A stretch of 64,000 nt of DNA from Euphorbia lathyris (lineage: Eukaryota > Streptophyta > Magnoliopsida > Malpighiales > Euphorbiaceae): assembly GCF_963576675.1 (NCBI RefSeq), contig NC_088910.1:108094807-108158806 (forward strand), read 5' to 3'. The translations under genes and the position numbers were made by a program. The first letter of the stretch is position 1, and each line of letters begins with the position of its first letter. A model generated the notes under the pieces. That model was not told the origin of the DNA. It was given only the letters and a program-made list of their open reading frames with translations, and searched no databases. Below are positions 1-11,800 of the stretch, one piece after another.

Positions 1-1908
1 GGTGTATTAATTTATCTATGGATAAACTAATAGGTTGAACCTCTTTAACTCTAAGTGTTTTTTTCCTCAAATCTTTTAAAAGGATTGTTTGTTCAGCTGT
101 TAGTCATGATTGTTAGTTATTTATTATTAGCTGATTAATTATCCGTGTTTGATAAAATTATAATAAATATGGTGTTGTTAGTTTATAAAATATCTAATAT
201 ATGTTTTAAATTAATCAAAAAAATAAATTATAAAAATAAAAAATATAATATGCAAAATAATAAAAAAAATAATAATCTACATAACTAAATAAAAATAAAA
301 ATAATATTTATTGAATAGAGCAAAACATTCCTTTCAGGAGTGATATTATAGAAAGATAAATAACGTTAAAAATGAAACGTGTTTTATACCTAACAAAATT
401 CTTTCCAAATCCTATTTTCAGTGGTTTTTTTACCTAAATTGGTTATAATAATTTTATTGGAAATAATAATTCTATGAAAACAAATTAAAATTTAGTAATT
501 TTTTATAAAACTGATGCTAAACTTTGATAAGGATGGATGAAATGTATATATCCAAGTAGAAAGAGAATACATAAACAGAAAAGTAGGATAAAAGCAAGAA
601 AATAGCAGCAGACAAAAGGGACCGAAAAGAGTGAAACAGTGGCCACCAATTCGTTATTTAGATAAACATAAATATCAGCATTTGTGACCTTAACATTCTC
701 GGGTCCCAATTACACAAATATAACCTAATCAAATCCTTCTTCAAATGGAATTGGATACAAGTTCATGTTCTCTCCAGTTATCATTTTTAATACATCTCAA
801 TTATTAGTTATAAAATTAATGATTATAATTTAACTTTTAATAAATAATTAATTTATATTGTTAATTAATTACTATGCATGCAGTAAAGCTGTGTGCTTTT
901 AATTCAATATAATTAATTAATATCATAACCTTTTCAAAATTTGAGCTGCCTTTATTGATTTGGAAACCGAGAAATATGGTAAAAAGAATTGTAAAAAAAT
1001 AAAATGTGTTTTACATAGTTAAAAAAATATGATTAATAGTGTTTTTCTTTGATGCATCACGATGATATCGCACGTTGATTTATTTGATTTTATTGACATA
1101 GTACAATGAAATATTTATTTTTAATATTGTAATATTATATTGATTTAATAATATTACATATTGACATGATGACATGATAAAACCATGTTAGAAAAAATTT
1201 ATATATATTTTTTACTAACTATATGTAAAACACAGTCGCTCTTTTACTAGAAGAAATGTCACATTTCTTTACTTACAAACCGATGGAATCATATTTATAT
1301 TTTTTCCAAATATTGGGTTATATTGATTATATACTACACTCAAATTTCAAACATTTACTTAAAATCTTTTGCAATTCCAACAACTTGTTAGTAATCTAAT
1401 TCATCAATTAAAATTTGTTTAATAAAAATAAAAACGTCATTAATTCTAATATTGTTTTGTCACACCCGCTTAAAAAGAGATTTTTTTTACTCCATAATAC
1501 AACAGTAATTAAATTTTTTAATTAAGTTAAACATTCCATAAATCAAATTATTTAATTTTAAATAGTCCTTTTATAATAAACCATGGCCACAAAATTTAGG
1601 TTTCGGTGAAAGGATATATACAAATATAATCATAAGAAAGAAAATATCAGCAAGAAAACAAAAAAGTAAACTTAAGGAATAAAGAGAATAATATAGATCT
1701 AATCTTTTGAATATTAACAAAGTGACAAAAATGAAATATAACAGCCAAATAAAACAAAAAGTAAAACACACAAAGTCGATGGTATGACTTGTGAGAAAAC
1801 AAGAAGATCCGAAAGAAATTACAGTTGGATCCTTGACTAAGTGACTGAATACCCGCAACTTAACACTTGTTAATCCTTTACGTTCACATATATTCATTGT
1901 ATTATTTA
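1..1908. other. AT-rich intergenic DNA
   Basis: This stretch is strongly AT-rich with many A/T runs and no ORF that resembles a known protein. The short ORFs at 503-709 and 1571-1897 are hydrophobic, low-complexity translations of AT-rich DNA and I do not treat them as genes. A 20-bp segment at 1860-1879 returns inverted at 2651-2670, and 1827-1850 returns directly near 2673-2697, so the edge of this region shares a duplication with the far side of the next MITE. Confidence 0.6.
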
Positions 1909-2441
1909 GGTCTAATACATCATCAGCTCTCTGAACTTGTCCAAAATAGTAGATTGGTTCTCTGAACTTTGTAAGTGTGTCACAAGCTCCTTAAACTTGC
2001 TTATTTCGTATCACCAGCTCTTTAAACTTGTCCATAAAAGTATATTAGCTCCCTAAACTTTGCAAGTATCTTACTAACTCCCCAAACTTGCTTATTCTGT
2101 AATAACCAAATACAAAAATCATAATACTAACTCCCGATCCTCATCCATTAAATCTCTCAAACCTGCAACACTAACTCTTATAACAGGTTGAAAGGTAGGA
2201 GAAGCGAAAACATTGCATCTCGATTAGATGAAGACGTATTTTTAGAATTTAGGTTTAATAAGTTTTTGTATTTAGTTGTTACAGAAGAAGCAAGTTTAGG
2301 GAGTTGGTGAGACACTTGCAAAGTTCAGGGAGCTAATCTATTTTTATGGACAAGTTTAGGGAGCTGGTGAGACACTTGCAAAGTTTAGGGAACTCATCTA
2401 CTATTTTGGACAAGTTCAGAGAGCTGGTAATGTATTAGGCC
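1909..2441. mobile_element. Foldback MITE, Mutator-type (9-bp TSD)
   Basis: The element begins GGTCTAATACAT and ends ATGTATTAGGCC. The left arm (about 1909-2100) pairs as an imperfect inverted repeat with the right arm (about 2270-2441); both arms carry degenerate internal repeats of the type CTCTCTGAACTTGTCC. It is flanked by TATTATTTA (1900-1908) and TTGTATTTA (2442-2450), a 9-bp target duplication with two mismatches. Nine-base duplications are typical of Mutator-like elements. No transposase is encoded. Two relatives with the same ends lie at 48152-48948 and 50231-50722. Confidence 0.7.
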
Positions 2442-2639
2442 TTGTATTTATATTCAGTTCTTAGTCAATAGAAAATTTCTGAAAAAATTACTATAAAATT
2501 AAATGCGATGAATTTTGTTCTTTGAAAAGTCTAGTTGATTAGTTTACTCTGTGGTTGCAAACTTGTACGCCACCTTGATAGAACAATTGTTCCGCCGTCA
2601 AAGATGCTAGTTGATAATAGCCCTAATCTGGAATTTGAA

Positions 2640-3640
2640 TCATAGGAACAAAAGGATTAACAAGTGTTAAGATGGATCCTTGCCTAAGTGACTGAATAGC
2701 TATTACCACAAAGTGTTGCGGGTGTTGTGACTACTTATGTGTGGAATAAGCTACAATATGCTTATTCGTCTAGATCAAGATTGCAAATACGAAATTTGCG
2801 GACTCAATTGACGAATCTTCATCGATGGAATGACAGAATCTCGACCTATATAAAGGTATTTATGATCAGTTAATTTCTCTTCATTATGTTCATGAAGATG
2901 ATTTGGTTGACGTAGTGTTAATAGGATTGGGTCCATCTTATCAATCCTTTATTTGAGCCATTGAAGCCCGACTTGAACCGATCAATTTTGATGACTTGTA
3001 TGCTTTGTGTTTTATAAGTGAAGAACGCCAGTTAGTTTGTGATACGGTTCCTGAACTTATTTATCTCTCCCACAGTGAATTTCTCCTAAAGAAATTTTGG
3101 AACATATCTAGACGGGGCAGAGGACAACCCAAGAACATATCCACTCATGGTGGACGAGCTACGAACCGTGAAACAACTTACCGATCAAAACTAAGAGCGT
3201 CCTCTTATAACCGACCCATTTAGGAGCAAATTTTGCTAACATATCACAACTGTCGTGGCTTGGGCCACATATCTAGAAATTTCTCCTCTCCAAAATTTCA
3301 CTACAATGGGACTATTGTCAAACCATCATGAAACATAGCCACAAGCTCTATGTATACTCAATCATGGATTATTGGTTTCAGCGCAACACATTATTTAACC
3401 TCGGATATGGGTAACCTGAACTTGAACTCTGAGTATGATGGTCCTGATGAAGTCTAGATAGGTAATGGTGCTAATATTCTCATCTCTAATATGGGTTAAT
3501 CAAAATTTACTCTTTGTTCTCATTCTTATAATTTGTTAACATTTTGTTGGTTCCTTAATCCTCTTCCAATTTGATTTCAGTTTATGCGCTAACCAATTCT
3601 AATACAATTTTTGTGGAATTTTTCTTTGATAGTTTTGTTG
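2640..3640 (+). pseudogene. Decayed Ty1/copia gag and protease fragment
   Basis: Read in broken frames, this region resembles a copia gag-protease of the Ale/Retrofit type. Around 2740-2850 is a gag-like stretch with the segment SSRSRLQIRNLRTQLTNLH. From 2996 an open stretch of 75 codons carries a later gag segment including FISEERQLV. Near 3240-3290 is a degenerate zinc knuckle (HNCRGLGHISRN, with cysteines lost), and at 3360-3480 a protease-like region where the expected D-S-G-A is degraded. Stops and frameshifts interrupt every domain and no LTRs were found, so this is an old, truncated remnant. The family assignment rests on motif resemblance only. Confidence 0.55.
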
Positions 3641-3789
3641 TAAAGGATTTGAAAATATAAAGAATCTAATACGAAAGTTGGAGTAAAATAGACTTTACTC
3701 TTTTTACATAAAGAAACATAAACAAAATGTTCCTGGAAGAAAGCACAAGGAATCTGAAACAAATCAGGAGACAGTTATCACCACTAGTA

Positions 3790-5890
3790 AGTGTCAAGCC
3801 ACATCACTTGAATTTGAACCATCTATTGTGGATGAAGAACCTAAAGTTGTCAACCTAACTAGTGGGTTGAAGTTGCTAAAGCGTGAGACAGTGACAATGG
3901 GATGGTTGACTAATGCCATAATCTGAAACAAGATGTTGTACATAAAGTACAATAAACATGGAGATCCAATTGGTAAAGGGTTTGGGTGGTTGCAATCATA
4001 TATTGGAGTATTAGCACGCACGAGGATAGTTATCTCATACAAAGATTGGAGGCAAGTGCCCAATGATGATAAAGAAAAACTTTGGGATTGTGTAACGGTA
4101 AAATTCTACTCTTACACTTTGATTTATTACTGCTAACTTAAATTATATTGCTATTAATAGTGTGATTTTATATAGAAAATATTTGTGCTATATAGAAAAT
4201 ATTTGTGCTACTAGGGAGTCAAAATAAGGAGGTACTAGTTTTGGCGGCTACAAAATGGAGAAACTTCAAGTCTTTATTGACATCAATTTGTAGCTGACCG
4301 ACTAGCTAATGTGCATATGGTTTGCCATTTGATTTACATATATGGGTTACTGAATGTGTAAGGTTGATTTATCTTATTAAGTTTATCGTTTGGAAAGTCT
4401 GATAAGTGCAAATCTCTAAATAGAAAAAGAACAAGTATAATCATCGGCTCTCTCACAGGGGTTACCGAGGAATACGGGTTGAAATGGTATGGTTTAATTC
4501 CATTTCACACCTACATATTATTGATTGTTTACTATATGATTGCCTCTTACTAATTGGATTGGTTACAATCATTTATACTATGTTGCAGACTTCAGATATG
4601 TCAACATATGAAGTGGAGAAAATTAGCAGGCATATCTACTGGGTAAAAGCAAGACAACATAAGCATGGGAAATATAAAGACTCTAAAGTGGAGGAAGTTG
4701 TACAAAGAATTGTAAGTGGAGCATGTATTCGATCAACACTGTTAGGCAATCACGTTTATTCAACAGATGTTATCTTTACTAATTGTGTAGTTGAAGCTGG
4801 AAAAGGAGGAGGCTGAAGGTGTTTTTAAAGAAAAGGGCATCCAATGATGTGTTAACTGAATTATTGGATATCCAGAGCACGATGGTAGAGTTAGAGGAGT
4901 AGGTACAGTGAAGTTGGTAGTGTTCTTCAAGCTTCCGGTTTGGAAGAAGGGGCGAAAGAAGCAAACCGAGGAGTTGCAAGAATTACTTGCCAAAGAAAGA
5001 GAAAAATGGGAGAAAGAGATGAGGAAGTTGCATGCAATGTATCAAAAGGAATTAAAAAAAATCTGAGGTTAATCTTGATGAGAAGCTTGTGCGAATGATT
5101 GATGAAAAATTTGACTCAAAGCGGATGACAATTGATACAACACCAACAGTTGCACCCACAATCATTAGTGCCAAATCAGGAGAAGGTAGATGCATCAAGA
5201 TGAGGAGAACATGGGGGAGATTTTAGGCAATTATGAACTTGTAAGGAAAAAGTTAGTATTAGAGGCCTCGAACACAATACATGAGGAGGAAGTTGTAGGT
5301 ATTGGCGCAGTTAAGGACAAAGCAAGTGATGTAGAGGCAAATTGTATCAATTGATTATTTGTACTGTTACTTGATTATTTGTATTTTCGATTTTTGGAAC
5401 AGATCAAAGTTTATGTACAACTCGACATACAGGTAGCACTATCAGTGGAAGCAAATGAAAAAATTATGGCATTTGGAAGAATAATCCAATCAGACCTTAA
5501 TCCAGAGAAGCAAGCAATCCACGGTCGACCATTGGGCAAAGGAAGCCATAAAATTGAAGTTGTGTCATATATTGATGGTGATGAACATCTGTCGTGCCCG
5601 CTTAAAGGTGAACTTAAGTTCGTTAAAGATGCATTGGGGTCAGTTTAGAATGGCCAAAAGAACTGTGTAGTGTGCCATCTATTGAGATAAAATGAATAAT
5701 GTAATTGGTTGAATATTAGCATTCAATTTATGACACGCCGTATCTAATTATTTACAAATGTATGCAGGAAAAGAACATGACAACATTAAGTTTTGAAAAG
5801 GTAAAGAAGAAAAGAGCTCATTGTGATGAAGTTGTTGATTTGGTAAATCTGTCGGCCAATCTACTGATGCGTCTCCAAGAGACTCACTAA
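3790..5890 (+). pseudogene. Remnant of a plant Transposase_24 / En-Spm-associated gene
   Basis: Exon-like blocks in order match the plant Transposase_24 protein type. At 3933-4097 is a segment with GKGFGWLQSYIGVLARTR and DWRQVPNDDKEKLWD. At about 4210-4482 is the KNKYNHRLSHRGYRGIR-like block. At 4588-4711 is a block with IYWVKARQHKHGKYKDSKV. At 5400-5690 is the C-terminal domain, whose frame breaks near 5637 just before a conserved EWPKEL segment. A last block at about 5768-5890 ends in TAA. Introns are plausible: 4483-4587 runs GT to TTGCAG, and others end at TTTGGAACAG (5402) and TATGCAGG. A 20-bp tandem duplication lies near 4173-4212. Frameshifts and stops make this a relic. A CACTA-element origin is likely, but no CACTA termini were seen. 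Confidence 0.6.
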
Positions 5891-5899
5891 GGGATAAGT

Positions 5900-7237
5900 T
5901 GTTGGTCCCTTATAACGTTACAAGTATAGTTCCAAGGGGGGTTAGGAACTATTTAAAAAATTTAAGCTTAGGGCAGACTTCTTTTTCGTGAGAAAAAGGT
6001 TTGGACAGCGGCGCTGAGTGAATAGCAAGATACTGGCTTAGTCAACTAGTGACTAGGTCAGTTTCTTTACTTGAGTCAGGAGATAGCACTTAGAGTCTAT
6101 TCCTGAGCTCGGATATTCAACGCGCACAACTCAGCTTGACCTCTTTACTTGGTCAGTTTTTGTTTAAGCAAGCAATAAATATATAAAGGAGTTAAAGGTT
6201 AGAAATATGTTACTCAGCAGATTTATCCAGGTTCGGCCTCCAAGCCTACGTCCTGTCCCCGGAACACGTTCCGAGATTTCGAATTCTCTACTGAGCTCTT
6301 TAACGGTAGAGCATCAAACCTTTTACAATCTTAGCAACTGAGTATAACAAGAGTACCTTCCTCTATACCTCTACTCAATCCTAATCTCTCGCTGAGTACT
6401 ATAACCGAGTACTCAGCCTCTCCTTTCTAATCTCTAGAAATGATAAGTGTTTGTCCTAAACAATGATTGCTAAGACACCTTAGATGATTGAATAATCACT
6501 CTAGACTTTTACACAAAAGATATGAAATTTAGTGTAAGATTGATTTGCTTTTTGCTTGCAGAACTTGCATAGAAATTTGGTCAGCGTAATGGCTTGATCA
6601 AGTTCTGTGTTGAATGAAGCTTCTGATGGCACTATTTATAGAGACGTCTGGACATCGGTCATTTCGAATTTCGAAATAACCGTTGGAGGGAAACGGCTTC
6701 CTGTCGTTGTCATCTTGACTTGCTCAGAGCTCTCGGCCAATCAGATTTGAGTATCTTCTGTCCTCGGTCAGCTTTTGGTCAGCTCGGTAGAGTGTCTCTC
6801 CATTTATGGTAATGTCAACTAGACAGCATACTGTGTCGTCTGAACTTTACCCAAAGTGGAAACACTTTGTCTGGAAGTTTTCCTTAGCCAGCTGCTGTCT
6901 TGTACGCTTTGTCGAATCAACTCAGCAGCTTCGTTCCGAAGTTGTTCCCTGAAGGTCTTCTAGATCCTTCTTCCGCTGAGTTGCGTTTTGTCCATAACGA
7001 CAACGTTTTGACATTCGCGGGCCGAGTTGTCTTGAATCGTTTGACTTGGGCTTTGACTCTTGTATTGGGCTTGGGCCTTTTAATCCTTATGTCTTATAAG
7101 CAATTTTTAACTCAACATTGAACAAACACATTAGTAGAATAAATCAAAGCATTTAAACTTAGGGTGTTTAGAATATGTTTTTAATTATACTTAAACAATT
7201 TTGTCAAATCAAAATTATGTGGAAAGGTGTTTCAACA
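5900..7237 (-). repeat. Sirevirus 3' LTR
   Basis: This 1338-bp LTR has TG...CA ends in element sense. It carries a TATA box (TATAAATA on the minus strand, 6633-6640) and a 17-bp near-palindrome with two TTCGAA cores (6661-6677) just upstream of it in element sense. It differs from the partner LTR at 26247-27575 by scattered substitutions and small indels, including about 11 bp near 6117-6127 absent from the partner. The 73-codon ORF on the plus strand at 6900-7121 is present in both LTRs and is not a gene. Confidence 0.9.
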
Positions 7238-7345
7238 AACTCCCCCATTTTGATGTTGGCAAAACTATTCAGCGAAGAACTCAGTATTGAGCTCCCCCAT
7301 GATAGTTGACCTAATATAACTTAGCAAACTCCCCCGTAAGGGTTG
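7238..7345 (-). promoter_or_regulatory. Sirevirus polypurine tract, present in three copies
   Basis: Directly inside the 3' LTR the minus strand reads ATCAAAATGGGGGAGTT (7238-7254), the expected plus-strand primer for reverse transcription. Two more GGGGGAG runs follow in the internal direction, at about 7290-7297 and 7332-7338. Multiplied polypurine tracts have been described for Sireviruses, so the pattern supports the lineage call. Confidence 0.75.
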
Positions 7346-7803
7346 AGCTACTGACTTAGTTTTACTCTAAACAATTGAAGGTTTAATCGAGTAAGTCTAA
7401 GGTCAGTTTTCAGATATAGGTCAGCTCATGGAACATATTCTATTTTACTCAGTGTTTAAGCGGAAGGTTTTATCATTCAGAGGGCGCTGAGTAATTTGTT
7501 GTTCAATGAGTTTTATAAGACAATGTTTTATAAACATACAAGTCAATGTCAAACATGTTATCAGTATTGGGTACAATAAACCAGTTTATAGGCATTAAAC
7601 ATAGTTGATGTAATTGAAGATACATAATAACTTAATACACAGCATCGTATATAAAAAAATAATTCATAACTCAGGGTTTGAATGAAAAGATGCAAGTATT
7701 GATATTAATATAGGTAGTCAGCATTTTCAAACAAAAGAACAAGACATGCATAGAGACTACATATAGAGACTACATACTTAGCATATACTGAGCTAGCCTA
7801 TAT
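7346..7803. other. Sirevirus 3' non-coding region
   Basis: AT-rich non-coding DNA between the end of the env-position ORF and the polypurine tract. It has many short CTCAG/TCAGC words, which are also frequent through the rest of the element. I see no ORF or further structure. Confidence 0.5.
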
Positions 7804-8801
7804 CTATTTCTTTCTCTTCTGTTTGGACTGACTAGACTCATGCTGTGTTTTCGCTTGTTCTTTCTCCCCCGTTTTGTCAGCATCGGGAGGAGGAATCCTA
7901 AAGGCGTCGGTTAAGACGGCTCTGGTCAGTTCTGTGGACAGCGCTTTAAGTCTATCGGCGCTTTCATTGACACCATCAAAGATAGCCACTCCATTATCTG
8001 AGACCTCGGAGGGTATATTAAGCTCAGCAGCGCTGATCATGCTGACTATGAAAGCTTGAGATTTACCTACCCAAGTAAGTGCATCAGTCAGACCAGCAAC
8101 GACTTGATGGAATGTCTTGAGTAAGGAGGTGTCATAGTATTGATGCTGAATATTGATGTGACGTATGTGGTTGAAGGTTTGTCTGGTGATAGACAGCATT
8201 TCATTTTGCTTCATAGCGTCAGTATCCATCTCTTGCTTGTTCAGATTCAGCAATCGAACGGCCTCACCAATTTGCTCCACTGAGCACTGAGAATAGGAGA
8301 CTATTTGCTCGTTGGTTTTGATTTGCTCGGTGTGAAGCTGAGCAAAGAGCATTTTAACTTCATCAGAAGTAGCATAGCATGTGTTCGCAGCTGACAAAGT
8401 CTGAACTTGTTCTTGAAGAGCGTTGAGATGTTGAACTGTTGTCAGCTGGATCTCAGCCAGCTTTGCGATGGAATCGTGCTTAGCTTGCTGTGCTTGAAAG
8501 GTAATGATGAGACTCAGCAAGTCCTTGAATCTCTTAACTTTGTTGAGAAGCTGAGTTACTAGGGAGAGCTGAGTAGTCTCAACAGTAGAGGACCCAGCAG
8601 CAGGAGGAGTAGTTTGTTGAAGGTCTTTGATCAATGTCTGCACTGAGTCGATGATTCGTTTACCAGACTCAGTGACATTTATGTAGCTTTGAGAGCCTTC
8701 ATTAAGTTGTCCAGTGACATCAGTATGACCGGTGGGAAGAGTAGTCAAGGGAATGACGTGGTCAGTGACTGGAAGTGTGGTTTCAATCTGCACTTGAGTT
8801 G
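7804..8801 (-). pseudogene. C-terminal part of Sirevirus env-position ORF
   Basis: This is the distal third of the ORF whose 5' part is at 18924-20825. It codes about 332 residues to a TAG at 7804-7806. The sequence is rich in Q, T, L and S with long stretches of helix-forming residues, suggesting coiled coil, and ends in a basic K/Q/R-rich tail. There is no obvious membrane segment in this part. Removing element B plus one AGTTG duplicate (8802-18928) places it in the same frame as the upstream part. The ATG at 8812-8814 that would appear to start it lies inside the LTR of element B and is an accident. Envelope function is not shown by the sequence; the name reflects position only. Confidence 0.75.
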
Positions 8802-11800
8802 TGATAGCTCCCATTTATATAGAGTTTTTAGGATTAATTTAGTTTGTTTTCCCTTTGTTTCTATTTAATTTCAGTATCGTTTTATTACTTTTTAGTTAAA
8901 ATTAGTAATTTCCTTTATTTATGGTATTTTTGGTGTTTTCATGGATTTTCAGGGACCTTTCGTGCATTTCCGAACCAGACCCAAGCCTATTGGAGCATTT
9001 CTGGATTATTCAAGGACCGTCAGAGCACTTTTGGGATTCATCAGGGACCATTAGAGCACTTTTTGGAAGCCCATGGACCTAAACAGATAAAAGCCGGAGC
9101 AAAATCGCCCCTTTTTGGACCTATCTCGGCGAGACAATACCTGTCTCGTCGAGACACTCCTTGTCTCGACGAGACGAGGCGGGGCAAGGCGCACCAGCGC
9201 CTTCCCCCTTGCTGGAATGCGCGGATTTGGGCCTAAAAGCCCATTTAAACACTTTGTAAATGTCCCGTTTTACCCTTGAGGCATTAGGGTTTCCTCCCCA
9301 ACTCTATAAATAGGGAGCTAAACCTAATCCTTGGGGGGGGGGGGGATTAGCCACTTAATAAATTGGAGAGTCGCTAGGGCTTTCTCTCCTCCACAATGTA
9401 GATTTAACTTTTATTTCAGCTTTATTTTCCTGTTTCTAGATTAGATTTATTTTCTATTTTGTTATTTCTGTTCAAGAACAATTGATGGAAGAAGCTCCAA
9501 ATCTTCTATTTTTGTAATCAGAATCGACAAGCGGGTTTTGGATTTCTATCTCTCCCTCTTATCTTTTCCTTTTATATTTAATTGAAGCTTTTCCCATTAT
9601 TCTTATATGCCTATTGCTATGATTAATTTGTCTATGAATTAATCCCCATCCAATTTGGGATGAGGATGAAATTGATTGTAAGAATATGTATGATTAGGGA
9701 TCTAGGACCTTTGATTGATCAGTTTATGCATGCTTAATGCCTAGAAATTGTTAGGAACAGGATTTATGCTAGAATGAACATTGATAATGATCAACTAGCC
9801 TGTTTATGTATATAATGTGCTTAATGCCTGTGACCCTGACATTAAATAGGATTATAGATAGATGAGAACCTGACCATGGAATCGTCTATACCGAAATTGT
9901 GTAAATCTGACTTCGCTAGAGACCACTAGGAATGAGGTTTTGTGCTGGAAGTGTGGTTTCAATCTGCACTTGAGTTGTGATAGCTCCCATTTATATAGGG
10001 TTTTTAGGATTAATTTAGTTTGTTTTCCCTTTGTTTCTATTTAATTTCAGTATCGTTTTATTACTTTTTAGTTAAAATTAGTAATTTCCTTTATTTATTG
10101 TATTTTTGGTGTTTTCATGGATTTTCAGGGACCTTTCGTGCATTTCCGAACTAGACCCAAGCTTATTGGAGCATTTCTAGATTATTCAGGGACCGTCAGA
10201 GCACTTTTGGGATTCATCAGGGACCATTAGAGCACTTTTCGGAAGCCCATGGACCTAAACAGATAAAAGCCGGAGCAAAATCGCCCCTTTTTGGACCTAT
10301 CTCGGCGAGACAATACCTGTCTCGTCGAGACACTCCTTGTCTCGACGAGACGAGGCGGGGCAAGGCACACCAGCGCCTTCCCCATTGCTGGAATGCGTGG
10401 ATTTGGGCCTAAAAGCCCATTTAAACACTTTGTAAATGTCCCGTTTTACCCTTGAGGCATTAGGGTTTCCTCCCCAACTCTATAAATAGGGAGCTAAACC
10501 TAATCCTTGGGGGGGGGGGGATTAGCCACTTAATAAATTGGAGAGTCGCTAGGGCTTTCTCTCCTCCACAATGTAGATTTAACTTTTATTTCAGCTTTAT
10601 TTTCCTGTTTCTAGATTAGATTTATTTTCTATTTTGTTATTTCTGTTCAAGAACAATTGATGGAAGAAGCTCCAAATCTTCTATTTTTGTAATCAGAATC
10701 GACAAGCGGGTTTTGGATTTCTATCTCTCCCTCTTATCTTTTCCTTTTATATTTAATTGAAGCTTTTCCCATTATTCTTATATGCCTATTGCTATGATTA
10801 ATTTGTCTATGAATTAATCCCCGTCCAATTTGGGATGAGGATGAAATTGATTGTAAGAATATGTATGATTAGGGATCTAGGACCTTTGATTGATCAGTTT
10901 ATGCATGCTTAATGCCTAGAAATTGTTAGGAACAGGATTTATGCTAGAATGAACATTGATAATGATCAACTAGCCTGTTTATGTATATAATGTGCTTAAT
11001 GCCTGTGACCCTGACATTAAATAGGATTATAGATAGATGAGAACCTGACCATGGAATCGTCTATACCGAAATTGTGTAAATCTGACTTCGCTAGAGACCA
11101 CTAGGAATGAGGCTTTGTGCTGGAAGTGTGGTTTCAATCTGCACTTGAGTTGTGATAGCTCCCATTTATATAGGGTTTTTAGGATTAATTTAGTTTGTTT
11201 TCCCTTTGTTTCTATTTAATTTCAGTATCGTTTTATTACTTTTTAGTTAAAATTAGTAATTTCCTTTATTTATGGTATTTTTGGTGTTTTCATGGATTTT
11301 CAGGGACCTTTCGTGCATTTCCGAACTAGACCCAAGCTTATTGGAGCATTTCTAGATTATTCAGGGACCGTCAGAGCACTTTTGGGATTCATCAGGGACC
11401 ATTAGAGCACTTTTCGGAAGCCGATGGACCTAAACAGATAAAAGCCGGAGCAAAATCGCCCCTTTTTGGACCTATCTCGGCGAGACAATACCTGTCTCGT
11501 CGAGACACTCCTTGTCTCGACGAGACGAGGCGGGACAAGGCGCACCAGCGCCTTCCCCCTTGCTGGAATGCGCGGATTTGGGCCTAAAAGCCCATTTAAA
11601 CACTTTGTAAATGTCCCGTTTTACCCTTGAGGCATTAGGGTTTCCTCCCTAACTCTATAAATAGGGAGCTAAACCTAATCCTTAGGGGGGGGATTAGCCA
11701 CTTAATAAATTGGAGAGCCGCTAGGGCTTTCTCTCCTCCACAATGTAGATTTAGCTTTTATTTCAGTTTTATTTTCCTGTTTCTAGATTAGATTTATTTT

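Noticed and set aside
503..1897. Two hydrophobic ORFs that could be small membrane proteins
   Set aside because: They are Phe/Leu/Ile-rich translations of A/T-rich DNA, with no upstream promoter signal or conserved motif.
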